DNA of 30,093 nucleotides, from positions 157,783-187,875 of the forward strand of contig MU069736.1 in NCBI GenBank assembly GCA_002284615.2, given 5' to 3'. Source of the DNA: Dunaliella salina (taxonomy: Eukaryota > Chlorophyta > Chlorophyceae > Chlamydomonadales > Dunaliellaceae). Below are positions 20,098 through 27,100 of the stretch, piece after piece; within the stretch, counting starts at the first letter, position 1; every line of letters starts with the position of its first letter. The notes beneath the pieces were generated by a model. That model was not told the DNA's origin. It did no database searches and saw only the letters and a list, made by a program, of their open reading frames with translations. The position numbers were made by a program, and so were the translations under genes.

Positions 20098-20150
20098 GCA
20101 GTGCCTTGGCCCCAGGTTTCCTCTTTTCCTTAATTGATAAATTACCACTG
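20098..20150 (+). mobile_element. Partial 3' UTR of Element D family
   Basis: The stretch GTGCCTTGGCCCCAGG, then TTTCCTCTTTTCCTTAATTGAT parallels the 3' UTR at 14430-14475 and breaks off at TTGAT, before the tail. A pyrimidine-rich stretch of TTTCCCTC-type repeats follows. It is short, so the match is less certain than the other copies. Confidence 0.55.
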
Positions 20151-20778
20151 TTTCATTTCCCTCATTTCCCTCTTTCGTTTACCTCGTTTACCTCATGCAC
20201 CACTCCTCACTTTCCTTCTTTCCCATCTCCCCATGCACCCTCAACTCTTGAGTCGAACTTTATTATGTCCACTTGCAGGTCTGCACACGCAAAGGGCGCA
20301 TTTGTGGAGTGTTCAGCAGGGATGGGGAGGCAGTCACCTTGTGTGAGCAATTACGCCCCCAGCTCTCGGCATTTTAGCAGGAAATTGTTGTTTGAATGTG
20401 TAGGAATCAAACAATCAGAAGTGTTTCCTCCTGTGGGCCCCTGTGGACGCTCTCCCAAGCCCCCCGGGTAAACTCTAACTTTTGATGCCCTGTAGTTGGC
20501 ACAACCGTACCACCTTAAACAGCCTCTTATAAACAGGGAATTATGGGGCCTTTTTGGGGAAGAAGGGGGGGGGGGAATGCAGTAAGGTCTGGGAGCGTTG
20601 CCCAACAGCGTCCGTTTGGATTTGATGCTGACCCCAGAGAAACAATTCTGGCAATTCATGACGTTTTTATGTCAACATCACAATTCAGTGCTCTGTAAGA
20701 TCAGGCACTTGGAAACTGACAACGTTGACCAATGGCGAGCCTAGCAGTCGCACAATATGACCGATGGCTTATTAGTAG

Positions 20779-20862
20779 GGTTGGCCGGCTCCGTATGCCA
20801 ATCCCGTATGCCCGTACATTTAGCGCTACAAATTCCATACATCTGCCATACAACACATACCA
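20779..20862. repeat. Dispersed repeat, copy a
   Basis: GGCTCCGTATGCCAATCCC, GTATGCCCGTACATT and AAATTCCATACATCTGCCAT parallel 21543-21626 in the same orientation. It contains an internal CCGTATGCC duplication. It lies just past the end of the stress-protein gene. Confidence 0.7.
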
Positions 20863-20896
20863 GTAAATATAAAAAGAGGGGATTGGCCAAGCTTCC

Positions 20897-21131
20897 TTAT
20901 TGTGTAAACACCTGTAAACCCAAAGCTTGACCACTTCTGGCAAGCCATTGCAATTGGATACGTTTCAGGACCCACCTTGGGGCATCGCTGACAATGGGCG
21001 GACCTAAAATGTCTAAATGGTCTTTTACAACAATCGTAGAGCATCTTGCATGGATGCTCAAAAACTCGGAGACGCTGCCCATTTTCTTCTGGCTGTACCC
21101 ACTCACGCCCACCACCAGAATGTCCACGTCT
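20897..21131 (-). CDS. USP gene, last recognised exon
   Basis: The acceptor CTTTGCCCCGCAG precedes A GAC GTG. The A completes Arg with the AG of the previous exon. DVDILVVGVSGYSQKKMGSV, SEFLSIHARCSTIVVKD ends the USP fold at about 21020. The frame continues about 40 codons to TAA at 20897-20899. A GTGGGT donor-like site at about 20977 offers another end, so the true C-terminus is uncertain. Confidence 0.85.
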
Positions 21132-24100
21132 CTGCGGGGCAAAGTTGAGGGTTTTGAAAGGCGAGGCTATGCGAGGTGGGGTGGGGGGTGTGCAAGGTAA
21201 GGGTGTGCAAGATGAGGATGAGGCTATGCAAGGTGGGTTGAGCCAAGATCACAATAACACCTGCTGCAACACATAAATGCAGACATAAAACTCGAATGTT
21301 TGGACAGAAATGTTGCTACCTGTTCCAAGTACATGAGCAGCCAAATAAACTTGGGCATGGTCTGCAAGATTTTATCATTTTCTTCCATGTTCCTCACACT
21401 GACCAAAATAAATTCTTTGCTTGCTGGGAAAAAGGCTGTGCTTGCCACAGCTTTAAGGCAAGGCACCTGTCTTGTGGCCAACATTGAATGCCTGCAATTC
21501 TACATGATTAGCTCCTTCTACTGCCTATCGTGACCCGCATGTAGGGCTGGCCTGTTCCGTATGTCAATACCGTATGCCCGAATGTTTTGTGCTGGAAATT
21601 CCATAGATTTGCCATGTAATACGTATGAAAAGAAAGAATTGCTTAACCCTACTTGTATGTCATGTACCTGTCGATCCAAAGGCATCGCATTATTCCCCTG
21701 TGCAACACCAACCTTTATCAATTAAGATTGACATCAAGCTAGGGTACATTTGTACAACCTTCATGCACAGACACGGGCTCCAGCATCACATGTTACACAG
21801 ACATGGGTCATTTTTGGTGTGAGGATTTAAAGGAGCGGCAAAAATTGCATTATAATCGTATAAAGTGCAATAGGCTGTTTGAGGTGCAGGGATACTTTGC
21901 CAGAGGAGTAGCCCAGGTGCTCAGGGGGAGCCGGCCTTTGCTTCCCTGCGTCCCCCCCACCAAAGGCACCTCAGGGGGACCTCAGGTGCCGACCTGGCTT
22001 GGCAGGGGTCCACTGGTCATCCCTGCCAGACATACTCTTTCCCGGATTTCTTTTTTTTTTAAGTCGGACCATGTTACACATGCTCTTTTAAAGTTTTTTC
22101 CTTTTACCATGTTGCACATGCTTTTTTAAAGTTGTTTTTTTTACCATGTTACGCATGCTCCTTGAAAGTTTTTCCTCACCACATCACACATGCGCTTTTA
22201 AAGGAATATTACATTCACCAAACAATTGTAATCCTTAATACTTATACCTGGTGGTCAAAAAGCATGGCTCATGGCTGATTATGCCGTGCGCCAATATGTG
22301 GGCCAACCAAGCTCAAGCAATGCAGGCCTTGCCAACCAAGCTCGACCTGCCAATGGTTTGCAGTACCAGTATGATCTAAAAGGAGTAGAGTAACTTGGTG
22401 GCTAGCAGTCAGTCGTTTTGACTGGAGGCCTCCTTTCCCTTGCAACCTTGTAACCTGTGTGTAGGGCTGCATTGATGACTGTGGTGGTCTGGGGTGGCTG
22501 ACTTGAGTCCCGTGACTGCATCACCAACCATGCCACTGCACCCCAGGTGCCGCAATCCTGCAGCAACTAGACTGGACTGCAGTGGCATGAGGGTGGTCTG
22601 GGGTAGCTGACTTCCGCCCAGAGGCTGCCTGCAGCAACGACCATGCCACTGCATCCCAGGTGCCGCAATCTTGCAGCAACTGGGCCGCAGCGGCATGGTG
22701 GTCTGGAGTGCTACCGGCTGCACCAACAACCACGCCATTGCAGAGAGAGAGAGTGCAGTGGCTGGGTCAAGGCTCAGTGTTGTCATTTGTGCCCGTTTGC
22801 CTGCCACGACCTGATTTGACAGGTGGACGTGTGCCGTTACAAAAAGAGGTGGGTCAACACGAATGAGTCACATTAAAAAATACTATAATAATACTGTTGT
22901 GGCTGCCAAAGCGGCGCTGTGATACATGTATGGTTTGCAGCTCCTAAGCTGCAGCAACAAGGCATGTGCGAGGTTCCTCCACTGGCCAGGAAGAAAAGGA
23001 TTACAAGATAAGCAGAGAAACTTTCCCCTACATCAATGAAGAGAAAGGGGCCACATTACCTCTCGGACCGTTTGACTACCCCCCCCCCACTCCCCGCTAC
23101 TACAGTCAGGTAACAACAAAATGGGACAACACTGCCATGTACCATAAATGAGAGTTATATTTGCTCTTGTGTGCTAGTGCACCCCCTCCCTGTTATCCAC
23201 CATTCCCGAGGGGACCATCTTACCTTAGCACACATCTTGATCTTAAACAGCAAGGACTTCTGTCCAAATGTTTTCTATCCAAGATGAATTCTTTTTAATG
23301 TACCTCCTTTCAAGCGCTGTGTCGCCCAATGCTGTGTCACTTCCACATACTTTCACTATTTCTTTCTGGGTGTGTCCGAGTGAGTGTATCTGACTTAAAA
23401 TGGTGAAGGTGGTACTCGGTTTGTGTTTGCTGCATCCTCTAAACCTTTGGTCACATACTAAGTCTTCACATACTAACTCATTACTAACTCATGAAGCACA
23501 CATCACTTTACAGCACATTTGATTGCAGAGTAAGAAATGCTTGTTGAATGTACACCACACCACGCAAGTTGTTACGTTCCAACCGTGCAAATTGTTGCAA
23601 GTCAAGAATAATAGGTGCTTTCATCACTCCAATCATGTTAGGTGGAAAAATACGACATCCTCATCGACAGTGAACTGATCCTTTTGCTCCAGCTAAACAG
23701 CTGGTATACTAGCTGCTGCACAATTGCAACACCAACCCATGGACAACGCCAAAGCCAGGGACTTGCAAGGCGTGCAGCCTGATGCGTTTAGCGACTCTAC
23801 AAAAAATGCGCTCACAAAGCACATTTGCTCACGTATGCACAAGATTGGACTGCAGTGGCTAGGTCCTTGCTCAGTGTTCTTATTTATGGCCAGTTGTGTT
23901 GCCACAATTAGGTTTGACGGGTGGATGTGTGCCATTTTCAGGAGATGTGGCAACACAAATGGTCACTAAGGGAAACACTGTTACAACTCTGTTGTGCAGC
24001 TAATAAACTCCTAAACTGTTATAACACTGTCGTGCAGCTAACAGTTCCCAAAAACTGCAAATGACCCATTGTTGGTCAATACACTCAGGCGGCGATGACA

Positions 24101-27100
24101 ATGAGCACCGAAATAAAAGTGTACCTTGATTTGGTGCATAGTTACACCAAGTGCAAAGTAAACCGAGAAGGTTCGTAATTGTAAGGTAGCCATGCATGCA
24201 TGACATGGTCGTACCTTGAGGCTTCCAAGATGGTGCTCTGCACGGTGGTGTCCAGGGTCCGGGTGATTTGCTTCACTTCCACATTCCCTGGCACCTGCAG
24301 GGTGACAGTAAACATGCAAGGCCAGCTGTGTGCACAGCCAGAATCTTTGATTTGCTTTATTTCCACGTTTCCTGGCTCCTGCAGGGGCACAATAAGCATG
24401 CTATGCTTGTGTATGCCCAGCCAGAAGCTCTGTTCCAGGTTACAATGCAAACTATCTCAGGTGTTATCCTGAGCAAAAATATCAGACTTGCTGTGTGCCT
24501 GGCCAAGTCTTTAAAAACCTAGCTATGATGCAAGCATGTCCATATGGAATCAGGTTTTCAAACCAGGCCGTCGAAAGCATTTCCAAGCATGGCCCTAGGC
24601 AAAGATGCCTGGCCTGCTGTGTGCCTGGCCAAGTTTTCAAGAACCTAGCCATGATGCAAGCATTTCCAGGCACGGCCCTGAGCAGACAGGTACCTTCAAC
24701 TGAGTGCGCCCACCTGTTTACAAAGGTTAGTGAGGTGTCACAGCAGTGCTGCTGCTTTCCTCCAAATTCTGTTTTGCTTCTTTAATCAAATTCTTTTCAT
24801 CTAAAAAGCGTGATCATGGGCGGTACTTTTACCTGGTGCGTCTCCATGTAGCGCCTGTACATGTTAGCCCATTCCTTTTCTTTCACTGGGTCCTTGGTGG
24901 CCACAAATATGACATCCACAGTGTCTAGGGGTCGACGGAAGCTGCAGAAGCAGGCAGTAATGCACCACGAGTAAGGGGCGGGACATATTATTACCTTCAC
25001 GATTTTGTAGTGTTACTGCAATTTTACCATAGCATTTTAATACTGCTGTGATACCCCTAAATTTGAGAATTTCCTCCTCGAGACGTGTGTGGTGGGTTTT
25101 TTCAAGGAAAGAGATGGTTGTGTTCCATCAAGGTCGTCCAAAACAGAGAGCATTACATTAATGTTATAGCAATAATGATATTGCACTCTCATAACTCACC
25201 TTGGGTCCATAAGTGCATCTGCTGGGCAAAAGTGATGCAAACCAAGAAATTATAGGGGCGGCACAAGTGTGTCAACCTCTGACCTCAAATTCGACCACCA
25301 TGGCAAATCACAATCCGAGAAAAATGCATATCATTTCCGATTCAAACGATTTTACCAATGTGAATTGCGATGGCCCAATTGATCTTTGTCAAAACAAGGT
25401 TTGGCAGGGTGTGCAAGAAAACGTCAGAACTCTGCCCCCAAATATTGAATTTAGGTATTGGCATAATCGAAAAGTTGTTGCAATATAAATACTGGGAAGT
25501 GCTCTCAGAGTGGAAACAGAGTGGAAGACTCAGATGTCCACCTCAACCCTCAGGTGTTCTTGGCCATTCTTGCCCAGCCAAACAACCAATGGACCCTTTT
25601 CATTTTGCATTGGCTTCACTTTAACCACTACGCAGCACCTTGCGATAATTTGGGCCAGGGGGAGTTGGTTGGATACATATATCCCATTTTTCACTTTACT
25701 GAATACTCTTTCCTTCTGGGAGCACCAAAGCACACACACAACGCACCAAAACTAATTACACAGGATTATGGCTTCTTGACCATAGGAAAAGACTCATAAG
25801 AAGTTGGGTGTTGAGGTGCTCAGCAAGGCTCAGAACAATCTGGGGATGATGCTTAAGGCTCAGAAGAATCTGTGAACGCACTCTGTGATACCCACGTGCA
25901 TGGAAACCAGGCAAGTACTATGAACGGCCGCAAAGAGTAAAACATTGCCAGGTATGCCTGACAAGCTTTGGGGCTCAGGTAAGCAGTGAGAGGCTAATGG
26001 TAGGCAGTGACAGCTGGGTGTTTGATCAATAGTTTGACCAACACATCAGGCCCTGGTCAGCCTGCTTGAGCGCATGCTCACTTGACAGAGGCATGTATTT
26101 GCACCCATCACTCACGTATCGTCTGATGTCAAAGTGCTAAAAAAATTGCATTCCACTCTTGTGACAAATGCACCTTAGTGATTCTCTTAATTTTCTGTGT
26201 AGCAACAATTGCAACAGCAAACACTGAACTATTTTCCTTGCACTGCATTTGTTGTCTTAATTTTTTGTAGCCTAGCAGTCATGCGTTTTGACTGATGGCT
26301 TGTTTCTTGTAAACCTGTAGACCTGTATTTGCACCCATAAATGAGGTTGGAACAAGTGCAGGGAGTGAAGGACCGTGGAGGGGCTCACCATAATCAATAA
26401 ACTTCCCAAACTTGGGGAAGCTGCAGAGAAGAGGGCCTGCTCTGAAGAGTAGAGGGACCAGGAGGGGAAGGTCCCTCTCCTCTGGAGGGGCGAAGCACCA
26501 GGCGACAGGGCCTCCTGGGGAGAGGGGCTGCCCTCCACAGGACAGGGACTCAGAGGGGAAAGCCCATCTCTGCTGGAGGGAAAAAGCTCCAGAAGAGAAG
26601 GGCTTCCAGGAAAGATAGGGTGCCATTCAAAGGAGAGGGAGATGGAGGGACAGTCCCTCCCTTTGAAGGGGGAATCTCCAAAGGAGAGTGACTTCCAGAG
26701 GAGAGGGGCTGCCCTTGAAAGGAATTGGGATTAAAGGGGAAATCTCCTGTTTTCCAGAGGGGAAAAATTCCAGAGAAGAAGGATTTCCAGGAGTGAGGAG
26801 CTGTCCTGCTGAGGAGAAGGACTGATTCACATATGTATATTAAATTGGATGGTCAATATAGGACTTCACAACGTGCACCAGGTTTGAATTTATAAGCTGG
26901 TGGAACATGGACATTATCAAGAAGCAAAATCTGAATACGGGAAAGCCCTTCTCCTCCCTGGAGGGAGACAGCTCCAAAAAAGGAGGAAATCCAGGGGTAA
27001 GGGGTTGCCCTCAAGAGGAGACGGTCTTGCAAGGGAAAGGCCTCCTCCACCGGAGAGGAAAAGCTTCAGGAGAGAGGGGCTGCCCTCCAGAGGAGAGGTA

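Noticed and set aside
26272..26830. Minus-strand frames rich in Ser, Pro and Leu
   Set aside because: They follow the purine-rich minisatellite inside a USP intron; several frames are open at once.
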